Below are positions 8,691 through 16,309 of a stretch of DNA of 44,545 nt, piece by piece. Positions within the stretch are counted from its first letter, which is position 1. The number at the start of each line of letters is the position of its first letter. The position numbers and the translations under genes are program-made. Source of the DNA: an uncultured Bacteroidales bacterium (GTDB lineage Bacteria > Bacteroidota > Bacteroidia > Bacteroidales > P3); contig CAJOHZ010000026.1 of the NCBI GenBank assembly GCA_905234695.1, positions 1 to 44,545 of the forward strand, in the 5' to 3' direction. The notes below the pieces were generated by a model that saw only the letters and a list, made by a program, of their open reading frames with translations, was not told where the DNA came from and searched no databases.

Positions 8691-10049
8691 TTATTCGCCT
8701 ACTTTGTATCCGAGATAGTTGTGCGGGGTGATGCTGCGGAGGCGAGCCTTGACAGCAGGGTCGACCTCCAACGTGTCGACAAAGTCGGCGATGGTGTCGG
8801 CCGTGACTTTCTGGTTGGTGCGGGTGAGTTGCTTGAGGGCCTCGTAGGGATTGGGGTAACCCACCGAACGCAGGATGGTCTGGATGGCTTCGGCCACCAC
8901 CGCCCAGTTGTTTTCCAAGTCGTTATAGAGCGCCTGCTCGTTGAGCAACAACTTGCCCATGCCTTTCTCCAGAGAGGCCAGCGAGATGAGCGTATGGGCA
9001 ATAGGAACCCCCACGTTGCGGGAAACGGTGGAGTCGGTGAGGTCGCGCTGCAGACGGCTGACGGGGAGCTTGTGGCTGAGGTGCTCGAAGATGGCGTTGG
9101 CGAGACCCAGATTGCCCTCGGCATTCTCGAAGTCGATGGGGTTGACTTTATGGGGCATGGCCGAGGAGCCTACCTCACCGGCTTTGATTTTCTGTTTGAA
9201 ATACTCCATCGAGACATAGCTCCAAATGTCGCGGCAGAGGTCGATAAGGATAACGTTGATACGCTTGCAGTTGTCGAAATAGGCGGCCATGTGGTCGTAG
9301 TTCTCAATCTGCGTGGTGTACTGGAGGCGTTCCAGCCCCAGATGGTTGGCCACGAAATCGTTGCCGAAGGCACGCCAGTCCACTTCGGGATAGGCCACGC
9401 GGTGGGCGTTGAAATTGCCCGTGGCGCCGCCGAATTTGGCGGCAAAGGGAATCTGGGCGAAATAGTTCATCTGGCGGCGCATACGGTAGGCGAAGACCAT
9501 GATTTCCTTGCCCAGCGAGGTGGGCGAGGCAGGCTGCCCGTGGGTGTGGGCCAGCATGGGGATGTCTTTCCACTCTTCGGCCCGCTGCTCCAGGATGCCG
9601 AGGATGGCTTGGTAGCGGGGGAAGAGCACCTGCTCGTGGCACTCTTTGAGCGTGAGCGGCACGGCGGTGTTGTTGACATCCTGCGAGGTGAGGCCAAAAT
9701 GGACAAACTCTTTATAGGCCTCCAAGTGGAGGGCGTCGAAGCGACGCTTGATGAAGTATTCGACTGCCTTGACGTCGTGGTTGGTGGTCTTCTCTATCTC
9801 CTTTATTTCAAGGGCATCGTCGTCGGTGAAATGGAGGTAGATGTCGCGAAGCTGTGCCGCCAGACCCTCCCGCTGACGGAAGAGGTCGTAGAGCGGCAAG
9901 GCCGGCACCGACCCCAGGGCGATGAAATATTCTATCTCGACCCTGACACGGTAACGGATAAGGGCGCCTTCGGAGAAATAAGCGGCCAACGGCTCGGCCT
10001 TGGAACGATAACGGCCGTCGATTGGGGAGACGGCATTAAGACTGTTCAT
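8691..10049 (-). CDS. purB: Adenylosuccinate lyase
   Basis: The protein has 452 residues from the chosen ATG at 10049, where it begins MNSLNAVSPIDGRYRSK, the usual start of the family. An upstream in-frame start at 10103 would run into the preceding gene. It cleaves SAICAR to AICAR and adenylosuccinate to AMP in purine synthesis. Visible family blocks are TSQDVNNTA, the catalytic-His block MLAHTHGQPASPTSLGKE, and the signature loop GSSAMPHKVNPIDFENAEG that carries the catalytic Ser. It is the long E. coli-like subtype. It lies 28 bp after the CpsB-type phosphatase gene and 4 bp before the ABC exporter, so it sits within the same run. Confidence 0.95.
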   Translation of the reverse strand: MNSLNAVSPIDGRYRSKAEPLAAYFSEGALIRYRVRVEIEYFIALGSVPALPLYDLFRQREGLAAQLRDIYLHFTDDDALEIKEIEKTTNHDVKAVEYFIKRRFDALHLEAYKEFVHFGLTSQDVNNTAVPLTLKECHEQVLFPRYQAILGILEQRAEEWKDIPMLAHTHGQPASPTSLGKEIMVFAYRMRRQMNYFAQIPFAAKFGGATGNFNAHRVAYPEVDWRAFGNDFVANHLGLERLQYTTQIENYDHMAAYFDNCKRINVILIDLCRDIWSYVSMEYFKQKIKAGEVGSSAMPHKVNPIDFENAEGNLGLANAIFEHLSHKLPVSRLQRDLTDSTVSRNVGVPIAHTLISLASLEKGMGKLLLNEQALYNDLENNWAVVAEAIQTILRSVGYPNPYEALKQLTRTNQKVTADTIADFVDTLEVDPAVKARLRSITPHNYLGYKVGE

Positions 10050-10077
10050 TCTATCGGGATTGTAAAGGTTATCGGTG

Positions 10078-10854
10078 TTAGAATTTAGAAGAGGAGTTGG
10101 CATCGAGGCTCAGCAACTCGGCGTTCATAAAGGTGGTGTGGCTCATCATGCGCTCAATCTTGCGGTCGTGGGTGGCATCGACAAGGGCACGAGCATACAA
10201 GGTGTTGTGCATGTCGGTACCGAGAAATTCCACCCATCCTTTGTCAATCATTTCAAACGCCTTTACGCGCGGACTCTCGCCATAGAAACCCGAGAGGGAG
10301 AGGACGTTGACCTGGAAGTAGATGCCCATCTCCTTGAAATGCTCCAAGCGGTGCGACTGGGAAGAGTAGTAGGGATACCTCTCGGGATGGGCCAAAATGA
10401 TTTCATAGCCTTTCATCTGGAGGTCGAAGAGGGTTTCGTCGAGCCCCATGAGCTGCTGGTGGAGCGAAAACTCGCAAAGCAGATAGCGGCCGGCCACCAA
10501 GAGGAATTTGCCTGCCTCCATCCGTTCGGGGAAGCCCGAATCAATGCGGTACTCCCCTCCCACCCCTGCAAGGGTGATGCCATCAATTCCGCGTTTGGAA
10601 AGCCCCTCGCTGAGGTATTGGTAGCGCTCTTTGATGTCCTCTTCTTCGTTGGGGAAGCGGGGATACTGGAAATGGGGGGTGCAGATGACCTTGTTGTAGC
10701 CAGCATCCCTCATCGTGGAAAGACATAGGTAGGTCTCGTCTTCGCTCCTGGAACCATCGTCAACCGTGGGGACGAGATGGCAGTGCATATCCGTGCCGAG
10801 AGACTCGAAAATCGGACGTGCAATCTGAGGTTTCCGCTTAAGAAATTCAAACAT
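10078..10854 (-). CDS. CpsB/YwqE-type PHP tyrosine phosphatase
   Basis: The protein has 258 residues from ATG 10854 (MFEFLKRKPQIARPIF). It belongs to the PHP superfamily of metal-dependent tyrosine phosphatases (CpsB, YwqE), which counter bacterial tyrosine kinases in capsule and exopolysaccharide control. Metal-ligand motifs are visible: GTDMHCHLVPTVDDGS near the N-terminus, ICTPHFQYPRFPN, the glycine/glutamate GGEYRID, ILAHPERYPYY, and the final GTDMHN. A longer in-frame start at 10953 would overlap the 3' end of murA, so it is rejected. No partner BY-kinase (Wzc) is in the window. Its position between murA and purB suggests a constitutive envelope role. Confidence 0.88.
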   Translation of the reverse strand: MFEFLKRKPQIARPIFESLGTDMHCHLVPTVDDGSRSEDETYLCLSTMRDAGYNKVICTPHFQYPRFPNEEEDIKERYQYLSEGLSKRGIDGITLAGVGGEYRIDSGFPERMEAGKFLLVAGRYLLCEFSLHQQLMGLDETLFDLQMKGYEIILAHPERYPYYSSQSHRLEHFKEMGIYFQVNVLSLSGFYGESPRVKAFEMIDKGWVEFLGTDMHNTLYARALVDATHDRKIERMMSHTTFMNAELLSLDANSSSKF

Positions 10855-10873
10855 GGAAGTATATTGTGTAGTG

Positions 10874-12199
10874 TTAGTCAATTCGTTTAATTTCCGCTCC
10901 CAACTTGCGGAGGCGGTCGTCGATATGCTGGTAGCCACGGTCGATCTGTTCAATGTTGTCGATGCGGCTCACCCCCTCGGCCGAGAGGGCGGCAATCAAC
11001 AACGCCACACCGGCACGGATGTCGGGCGACGACATGCGTACCCCCCGCAGGCGGTGCTCGTGGTTGAGGCCGATGACGGTGGCCCGGTGGGGGTCGCACA
11101 GGATAATCTGGGCGCCCATATCGATAAGCTTATCGACAAAGAAGAGGCGGCTCTCGAACATCTTCTGGTGTATCAGCACGCTTCCTTTGGCCTGGATGGC
11201 CACCACCAGCGCGATGCTGATGAGGTCGGGGGTGAACCCCGGCCATGGGGCGTCGGAGACCGTCATGATGGAGCCGTCCATGAAACGCTCTATCTCGTAG
11301 TGCTCCTGGGCGGGGACGATGAGGTCGTCGCCCCGCTGCCACACCTCGATGCCCAGACGACGGAACACCTGTGGGATGAGGCCCAGGTGTTCGAGGCCGA
11401 CATTACGGATGGTGAGGTCGCTCTGGGTCATGGCGGCCATGCCGATGAAGGAACCGACCTCAATCATATCGGGCAAGAGCGTATGCTGACAGCCGTGGAG
11501 CTCGCGTACACCTTCTATCGTGAGCAGGTTGGAACCCACGCCGGAGATGTGCGCCCCCATGCGGTTGAGCATCTTGCAGAGTTGGTAGACATACGGCTCG
11601 CAGGCCGCATTCATAATTGTTGTGGTGCCCTGCGCCATGACGGCCACCATGATGATATTGGCGGTACCCGTGACAGAGGCCTCGTCGAGCAGCATGTAAC
11701 TCCCTTCGAGTTTCGTGGCCTCGACCTGATAGCCCCCCCGGCGATAGGAGACCGAGGCACCTAATTTCTCCATTCCGAGGAAATGGGTGTCCAGACGACG
11801 GCGGCCAATCTTGTCGCCCCCCGGCTGGGGAACGACCGCCCGGCCATAGCGCGCCAGCAGCGGTCCCACCACCATGATGGAGCCCCGCAACGCGGTGGCC
11901 TGACGGGAGAATTCTTCGCTTTCCAGCACATCGAGGTTCACCTCGTCGGCCTGGAACTCATAGCTGCGGCCTTGGGTGAGGAGGGCGCTGTCGTCGTTGG
12001 TCCGCGTCACCTTCACCCCCAGCAGACGCAACAAGTCTATCAGTTTGTTGACATCGCGGATGTCGGGTATGTTGTCTATCTGTATCTTCTCGCTGGTCAA
12101 CAGCACAGCACAAAGCACCTGCAGGGCTTCGTTCTTGGCACCTTGAGGGTTGATCTCGCCGTGGAGCTTGTGACCGCCGACTATTTCAAATGATGCCAT
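10874..12199 (-). CDS. murA: UDP-GlcNAc 1-carboxyvinyltransferase with Asp in the catalytic-Cys position
   Basis: The protein has 441 residues. It transfers enolpyruvate from PEP to UDP-GlcNAc, the first committed step of peptidoglycan synthesis in the cytoplasm. The start GGHKLHGEINPQGAKNEAL carries the conserved Lys and Asn, and the two-fold EPSP-synthase-like repeats are intact. In the active-site loop, where E. coli has PGGCTIG, this protein reads PGGDKIGRRRLDTH. Residue 129 (codon at 11813-11815) is therefore Asp. Cys in this position is the target of fosfomycin, and Cys-to-Asp enzymes of other bacteria are active and insensitive to the drug. It heads the minus-strand run toward nadK. 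No clear -7 box precedes its ATG. Confidence 0.95.
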   Translation of the reverse strand: MASFEIVGGHKLHGEINPQGAKNEALQVLCAVLLTSEKIQIDNIPDIRDVNKLIDLLRLLGVKVTRTNDDSALLTQGRSYEFQADEVNLDVLESEEFSRQATALRGSIMVVGPLLARYGRAVVPQPGGDKIGRRRLDTHFLGMEKLGASVSYRRGGYQVEATKLEGSYMLLDEASVTGTANIIMVAVMAQGTTTIMNAACEPYVYQLCKMLNRMGAHISGVGSNLLTIEGVRELHGCQHTLLPDMIEVGSFIGMAAMTQSDLTIRNVGLEHLGLIPQVFRRLGIEVWQRGDDLIVPAQEHYEIERFMDGSIMTVSDAPWPGFTPDLISIALVVAIQAKGSVLIHQKMFESRLFFVDKLIDMGAQIILCDPHRATVIGLNHEHRLRGVRMSSPDIRAGVALLIAALSAEGVSRIDNIEQIDRGYQHIDDRLRKLGAEIKRID

Positions 12200-12240
12200 A
12201 TCGCTTACTTTGGTATTATGAGGTGTGTTGGCAAATTTTC

Positions 12241-12384
12241 AGAAACTGTTTAAATTTAATTGATGGAATTTGTTATACAGCAAAGCGAGCAGATTTTTCT
12301 TCTTTTTGAGGGAGCAATGGGGTTCCATTGTGACCGAAATTTGATGCTTTAAGAAAAACATTGGATTAATTTTAAACAGTTTCT
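12241..12384. mobile_element. MITE-like element with 20-bp terminal inverted repeats
   Basis: AGAAACTGTTTAAATTTAAT (12241-12260) and ATTAATTTTAAACAGTTTCT (12365-12384) are inverted copies of each other, matching at 19 of 20 positions. The interior (about 104 bp) has no open reading frame but contains a small hairpin, CAATGG GGTT CCATTG. The right repeat ends 5 bp before the stop codon of the DUF4290 gene. No clear target-site duplication is seen. A transposase-less miniature element is the simplest reading. An alternative is a long-range RNA stem acting in 3'-end processing. Confidence 0.45.
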
Positions 12385-12389
12385 CAGGA

Positions 12390-12998
12390 TTACTTTTTCT
12401 TCTTTTTCTTGCGGGAACCGCTGGCCTTGCGCTCCTCTTCGATGCCTTTCATGTATTCCTCAACGGCTTTGTAGGAGAAGCCCTCCGGGACCTGCACCTG
12501 ACCGTCGGAAAGGGTGGCGAGATGCTGGTTGATGAGGTCGTCCTCGACGGTGTCGTTGTTCCACATCAAATAGTCGCGCTTCATCGCGTGAGCCGTGAGG
12601 CGCACCAACTCATCGCGCTCCTCTCCTTCAGGGTATTCGGCAATACGCTTGACCATCTGCTCCATGATGTTTCCATAATGGCGGTAGTGGGACTCGCCGC
12701 GTTTATAGCTGAGATGTTCCGGCTGGAATTCCACCGTCTCCTCGCGGCTAATCTCATAGGGGATGTCCACATCGAGCTCCCAGTTGGCCAAAATCATCAG
12801 ATGCACCCAGTATTTACGCTTGTCGCTTTCCTGGTCCTTGCGGTCGGGATCCAGCTGCGACATAATCTCCACAATCGCCTCTGCCACCTGGGTACGCTTG
12901 TCGCGCTCTTCGACAGTTCGGGCGTACTCTATCAACTTGTACACGTTGCGCCCATAGTCGCTTATCTTCAAATGAGGTCTCTGAGTGTTATATTCCAT
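12390..12998 (-). CDS. DUF4290 family protein
   Basis: The protein has 202 residues and opens MEYNTQRPHLKISDYGRN, the conserved start of DUF4290, a family found almost only in Bacteroidota. It is soluble and rich in charged residues, has no signal peptide, and ends in a basic lysine tail (GSRKKKKKK). Its molecular role is not known. A -7 box at 13011-13018 gives it its own promoter with a very short leader. The 3' end abuts the MITE-like element, which separates it from murA. Family assignment is confident; the Lys-rich tail may bind nucleic acid, but that is a guess. Confidence 0.85.
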   Translation of the reverse strand: MEYNTQRPHLKISDYGRNVYKLIEYARTVEERDKRTQVAEAIVEIMSQLDPDRKDQESDKRKYWVHLMILANWELDVDIPYEISREETVEFQPEHLSYKRGESHYRHYGNIMEQMVKRIAEYPEGEERDELVRLTAHAMKRDYLMWNNDTVEDDLINQHLATLSDGQVQVPEGFSYKAVEEYMKGIEEERKASGSRKKKKKK

Positions 12999-13010
12999 GC
13001 TTGTTTGTTA

Positions 13011-13018
13011 CAAAGATA
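13011..13018 (-). promoter_or_regulatory. -7 box TATCTTTG for the DUF4290 gene
   Basis: On the minus strand the sequence reads TATCTTTG, 12 bp before the ATG at 12998. This fits the Bacteroidota -7 consensus. The predicted transcript start is close to 13004-13006, giving a leader of only several bases. Confidence 0.55.
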
Positions 13019-13049
13019 ATTGCTGTTTGTTACACATGTCATTTTTGTG

Positions 13050-13754
13050 TCAGTAGTACCAACTGCCAAAACCCATCGCTCCGGGAGCCATCATGCGATA
13101 GCGGTCGTAGGACCATCCGTAGCCGCCATAACCGCCCCAGCCACTGCAAAACGTATCGTACATCAAATGCGGAAGCGTGCCCATATTATCGCGGATGAAG
13201 GCTACATAAAGATGGAGGTAGTTGTCGTTATTGAAACGGAACGCGGCCGAGGCTGCAACAGCCGTGACCGATACATCCAATGCCTGGCCGGAGGCAAAGC
13301 CGTACATCGGCGCATATTGCCCACCCAGATGATACAATGCAGCGGCCAGCCATACATTCTCCCCCAGCTGATACTGCGCCCCCAATTCGGCCGACACAAG
13401 ACCGGTACTGCCGTTGTGGCGACGGGGAGCCAGACTGCGAGGCGACCCGATATGGTAGTTGGGGTTAAAACTGAGGTCGGTAGTGATGCGAAAGCCTCCC
13501 GTCACCGTAAGTTTGTCATTCGGACGGTATAACATCGAGGGGGCCACCGTGCTGTACATGCGATTGTCGCCATGATGGGAGGCGATAAAACCCGTGCCCA
13601 CTTCCAGGTGGGGTTCCCATTTCGGCAAAGGAAGGCTGTCGTACAAACGGACATTCCTTGCATATCCCTCCACATCCAGCGGTGACCCTTGGGCCCAGAG
13701 GAGCGATGTTGTCAGAAATAGTCCGACCAACGTTGCGATGAACCTTCTATACAT
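13050..13754 (-). CDS. Secreted small barrel-like protein
   Basis: The protein has 234 residues with a signal peptide (MYRRFIATLVGLFLTTSLLWAQ). After cleavage it alternates short polar/aromatic strands (HLEVGTGFIASHHGDNRMYS, LTVTGGFRITTDLSF, LGAQYQLGENVWLAAALYHL), the pattern of an 8- to 10-stranded outer membrane barrel. The C-terminus is Gly/Tyr/Trp-rich (WGGYGGYGWSYDRY) and ends in two aromatic residues (SWYY), consistent with an outer-membrane insertion signal. I do not recognise the family. It lies between the RluA-family gene and the DUF4290 gene, all on the minus strand, without a clear promoter. Confidence 0.7.
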   Translation of the reverse strand: MYRRFIATLVGLFLTTSLLWAQGSPLDVEGYARNVRLYDSLPLPKWEPHLEVGTGFIASHHGDNRMYSTVAPSMLYRPNDKLTVTGGFRITTDLSFNPNYHIGSPRSLAPRRHNGSTGLVSAELGAQYQLGENVWLAAALYHLGGQYAPMYGFASGQALDVSVTAVAASAAFRFNNDNYLHLYVAFIRDNMGTLPHLMYDTFCSGWGGYGGYGWSYDRYRMMAPGAMGFGSWYY

Positions 13755-13806
13755 TCCGTTGCTGAAAATGCTTATTATATAACGTGCGTGGGAAACTCTT
13801 ATTGTG

Positions 13807-14676
13807 TCAAATCTCCATTAATTTCAAAAATGCCACAGGATACGGCGTTTCAAACTTCAACTTCTTCCTGGTGACGGGGTGGGTAAAGCCAAGACGGAAC
13901 GCATGGAGTGCCAGCCTGTTGATGGGAGAAACATCGTCCTTATAGCCATACATCGGGTCGTGTACCACAGGATGCTGCTCTTCTCTTAGGTGAACCCTGA
14001 TTTGATTGCGACGACCCGTGTCGAGCGTCAACTCCACCAGCGAATAGCGCCGGCTGGTGCGCACCACCTTGTAGTGAGTCACCGCCAACTTTCCGCCGTT
14101 GTCCGTCGGCGAAGAGAGCACACAATATTCCCCGTCGGTGAGCCAACTCTTGATAGTGCCTTCGGCCGGTTCCAGCGTTCCCCATGCTACCGCCACATAT
14201 CGCCGGTCGGTCACAATACCCTTCCAATCCTCTTCGAATTTCTGACTCACCTCCTTGCTCTTGCTCACCACCATCAAGCCACTGGTATCGCGGTCAAGAC
14301 GATGGACGATATGGGCATGGCACCGTTGGCGTGTGGCTTCAAGGTATTGATTAAGGATGGTAATGACAGTCTTGTCATTAGGATGCTTGCTATTGCTTAG
14401 CAACCCCTCATGTTTGTTGACCACAAGCAGATACTGATCTTCATAGACAATATCCAAGTCGCGCGGACGAAATCTGTCCCGCTGGGTAGTCTTTTCGATA
14501 CTCACATTCATTCCCTGCTGAAGCGGGAAATTATACTGTGTTGTGCGACGTCCGTCAACAAAAACATTATATGCCAGAAGCTCCTTTACGCTCGTGCGAC
14601 TGGTATCGGGCATTTTTTCCAAAAGAAATTCCAACAGATTCTGTGGTTTACTAACTGTATACTCCTGTTTCTTCAT
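13807..14676 (-). CDS. RluA-family pseudouridine synthase
   Basis: The protein has 289 residues from the ATG at 14676 (MKKQEYTVSKPQNLLEFL). An N-terminal S4 RNA-binding domain (about 15-75) precedes the catalytic domain. The catalytic block HIVHRLDRDTSGLMVVSKS holds the invariant Asp that attacks uridine C1'. The closing block RNQIRVHLREEQHPVVHD is also typical. The family converts uridine to pseudouridine in 23S rRNA (RluC/RluD type) or tRNA; the exact target is not decided by sequence. An earlier in-frame start at 14757 is rejected, because that upstream stretch contains the palindromic parS at 14701-14716 and overlaps the preceding gene. Confidence 0.88.
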   Translation of the reverse strand: MKKQEYTVSKPQNLLEFLLEKMPDTSRTSVKELLAYNVFVDGRRTTQYNFPLQQGMNVSIEKTTQRDRFRPRDLDIVYEDQYLLVVNKHEGLLSNSKHPNDKTVITILNQYLEATRQRCHAHIVHRLDRDTSGLMVVSKSKEVSQKFEEDWKGIVTDRRYVAVAWGTLEPAEGTIKSWLTDGEYCVLSSPTDNGGKLAVTHYKVVRTSRRYSLVELTLDTGRRNQIRVHLREEQHPVVHDPMYGYKDDVSPINRLALHAFRLGFTHPVTRKKLKFETPYPVAFLKLMEI

Positions 14677-14700
14677 GGTCTTGACTGAACACACCTTTAT

Positions 14701-14716
14701 TGTTTCACGTGAAACA
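14701..14716. promoter_or_regulatory. Perfect parS centromere site
   Basis: TGTTTCACGTGAAACA is a perfect 16-bp palindrome, identical to the widely conserved chromosomal parS bound by ParB (consensus TGTTnCACGTGAAACA). It lies in the 77-bp gap between the RluA-family and PrdX-type genes, about 1.6 kb from the oriC-like region. ParB spreading from parS and ParA/SMC action segregate origins. parA and parB themselves are not in this window. Confidence 0.85.
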
Positions 14717-14729
14717 TAATTTTTTTGCG

Positions 14730-14759
14730 TTATCAACAATTGTCCACCACTTGTCAACA
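14730..14759 (+). promoter_or_regulatory. Three phased DnaA-box-like nonamers beside parS
   Basis: TTATCAACA (14730-14738), TTGTCCACC (14740-14748) and TTGTCAACA (14751-14759) lie on the same strand at 10-11 bp spacing, so they face one side of the helix. The first is identical to three nonamers in the 16.3-16.8 kb gap. The last overlaps the stop codon of the PrdX-type gene. DnaA binding is inferred, not shown. Confidence 0.5.
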
Positions 14760-15278
14760 GCTTTCATTCGGGGTGTCTGCCTCGGTGGCATACAAATCCA
14801 AAAATTCATAAGAGTTTCCTATCTCCTTGATAAATTTCAGCATATCGGCAGTACTTATCACCAATGAAGCTGTGTTATCGTTGGGATGGAAACTGACTTT
14901 TTCGGCCTTGAGGAGTTCCTTGTCCACAAAAAGTGTCACCTCGTGATGAAGGTCGTTGACCAACCCGAACAAAGAGACCGACCCCGGACGCAACCCCAAG
15001 TATTTCATCATCCGTTCGGGCGAGGCGAAAGAAAGTTTACCCTGGTGTAAAAGATGCTCTATCTGATGGATATCCATAGAGTGGCGCGAGTCCATGATGA
15101 CCAGGTAATGCCTGTTGCCTTTATGGTTGCGGAAAAACAAATTCTTGCACAGCACCGTACCTTCTCCACGATAGAACTGGCTGGCAATCTCGATGGTGGG
15201 CGCCTCGGGATGCTCATAATAGTCAAACGCTATTCCGAGTGCCTTCAAATAGTCATATACCTGCGGCTGGCCTCTCAT
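14754..15278 (-). CDS. PrdX/YbaK-type prolyl-tRNA(Pro) editing deacylase
   Basis: The protein has 174 residues of the YbaK/ProXp fold. These free-standing trans-editing enzymes hydrolyse mischarged Ala-tRNA(Pro) or related species. Family blocks seen are YYEHPEAPTIEIASQFY, the Lys-containing core CKNLFFRNHKGNRHYLVIM, and LGLRPGSVSLFGLVND with the GxxSxFGL pattern. The whole protein is a single domain, as in PrdX. Its ATG overlaps the nadA stop by 4 bp (15275-15278), so it is co-translated with nadA from the promoter at 16257-16265. Family assignment is confident; the exact mischarged substrate is not. Confidence 0.87.
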   Translation of the reverse strand: MRGQPQVYDYLKALGIAFDYYEHPEAPTIEIASQFYRGEGTVLCKNLFFRNHKGNRHYLVIMDSRHSMDIHQIEHLLHQGKLSFASPERMMKYLGLRPGSVSLFGLVNDLHHEVTLFVDKELLKAEKVSFHPNDNTASLVISTADMLKFIKEIGNSYEFLDLYATEADTPNESC

Positions 15279-16222
15279 TTCAGAATTCCCAATTGTTTCG
15301 ACATTTCAAGCATACGGACAATGGGACGTTTGGCCGCCTCGATAATCTCGGGCGACATGAGAATTTCCGGTTGCTCCGTCTTTAAGCAGTTGTATAACTT
15401 ATCAAGCGTGTTGAGTTTCATGTAGGCACAGTCGTCGCAGGCGCAACTCTTGTTGTCGCGCAAAGTGATAAACTCCTTGTCGGGGTTTTCGCGTTGCATT
15501 TCATAGAGAATGCCTGTCTCGGTGGCAACAATAAATTTCTGCGAGGGAGAAGCCTTGATATAGTTAAGCATTGCTTTTGTACTACCCACAAAGTCGGCTA
15601 CCTCCAATAAAGCCGCGTTGCACTCGGGATGGGCGATGACTTTTGCATCAGGATGGGAGACTTTGAGGTTCAATATCGCCTCAGCTTGCATGGCATCGTG
15701 AACGGTGCACACCCCATTCCATAGCAACATATTCCTACCGGTAACACGATTGATATATCCTCCAAGGTTTTTATCGGGGGCGAAAATTATTTTTTGGTCT
15801 TCAGGAAGGGAACGCACCAATTTCTCTGCATTGCCTGAGGTGCAAATCAAATCGGACAGCGCCTTTATCTCGGCGGAACAATTGACATACGATATCACTA
15901 TATGATCGGGATGGGCAGCCTTAAAGGGGGCGAAATCTTCCGCCTTGCAACTTTCCGCCAAAGAACAGCTGGCCTCCATATCCGGTAACAGTACTTTGCG
16001 AGAGGGATTCAATATCTTTGCAGTCTCTGCCATGAAATGTACTCCACAGAACACAATGATGTCTGCAGTGGCTTCTTGTGCCTGTTGGGCCAACGCTAAA
16101 CTATCGCCAATGTAATCTGATATTTCTTGTATTTCGTGACGTTGGTAATAATGCCCCAAAATAACGGCATTTTTCTCTTTTTTGAGACGTATGATTTCTT
16201 TTTTCAGGGTATCCTCTGTCAT
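15275..16222 (-). CDS. nadA: Quinolinate synthase A
   Basis: The protein has 315 residues from ATG 16222 (MTEDTLKKEIIRLKKEKNAV). It condenses iminoaspartate with dihydroxyacetone phosphate to quinolinate, the de novo NAD precursor, using a 4Fe-4S cluster. It shows ILGHYYQRHEIQEISDYIGD, FCGVHFMAETAKIL (first cluster Cys), YVNCSAEIKA (second conserved Cys), HPECN, and the late cysteines in KSCACDDCAYMKLN. A longer in-frame start at 16309 would include its own promoter (16257-16265) and a hydrophobic stretch not found in NadA, so it is rejected. nadB and nadC are not nearby. It is the first gene to the left of the oriC-like gap, reading away from it. Confidence 0.94.
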   Translation of the reverse strand: MTEDTLKKEIIRLKKEKNAVILGHYYQRHEIQEISDYIGDSLALAQQAQEATADIIVFCGVHFMAETAKILNPSRKVLLPDMEASCSLAESCKAEDFAPFKAAHPDHIVISYVNCSAEIKALSDLICTSGNAEKLVRSLPEDQKIIFAPDKNLGGYINRVTGRNMLLWNGVCTVHDAMQAEAILNLKVSHPDAKVIAHPECNAALLEVADFVGSTKAMLNYIKASPSQKFIVATETGILYEMQRENPDKEFITLRDNKSCACDDCAYMKLNTLDKLYNCLKTEQPEILMSPEIIEAAKRPIVRMLEMSKQLGILK

Positions 16223-16256
16223 ATTGTTTGATTCTTTGATTCCTTTGTTTTGAAAT

Positions 16257-16265
16257 GCAAAGATA
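16257..16265 (-). promoter_or_regulatory. -7 box TATCTTTGC for nadA
   Basis: On the minus strand it reads TATCTTTGC, 34 bp before the nadA ATG at 16222, and fits the Bacteroidota -7 consensus. A leader of about 30 bases is expected. It sits at the left border of the AT-rich gap, so transcription runs away from the presumed origin. Confidence 0.65.
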
Positions 16266-16309
16266 CAAATTTTATACCATATCTTAAAGAAAAAATACCA
16301 ACACCACAA

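Noticed and set aside
10855..10953. Longer start for the CpsB-type phosphatase
   Set aside because: The extension runs into the 3' end of murA and has no family similarity; MFEFLKRK at 10854 is the usual start.
14677..14757. Longer start for the RluA-family gene
   Set aside because: It would translate through the perfect parS and DnaA-like nonamers and overlap the preceding gene; the S4 domain begins after the ATG at 14676.
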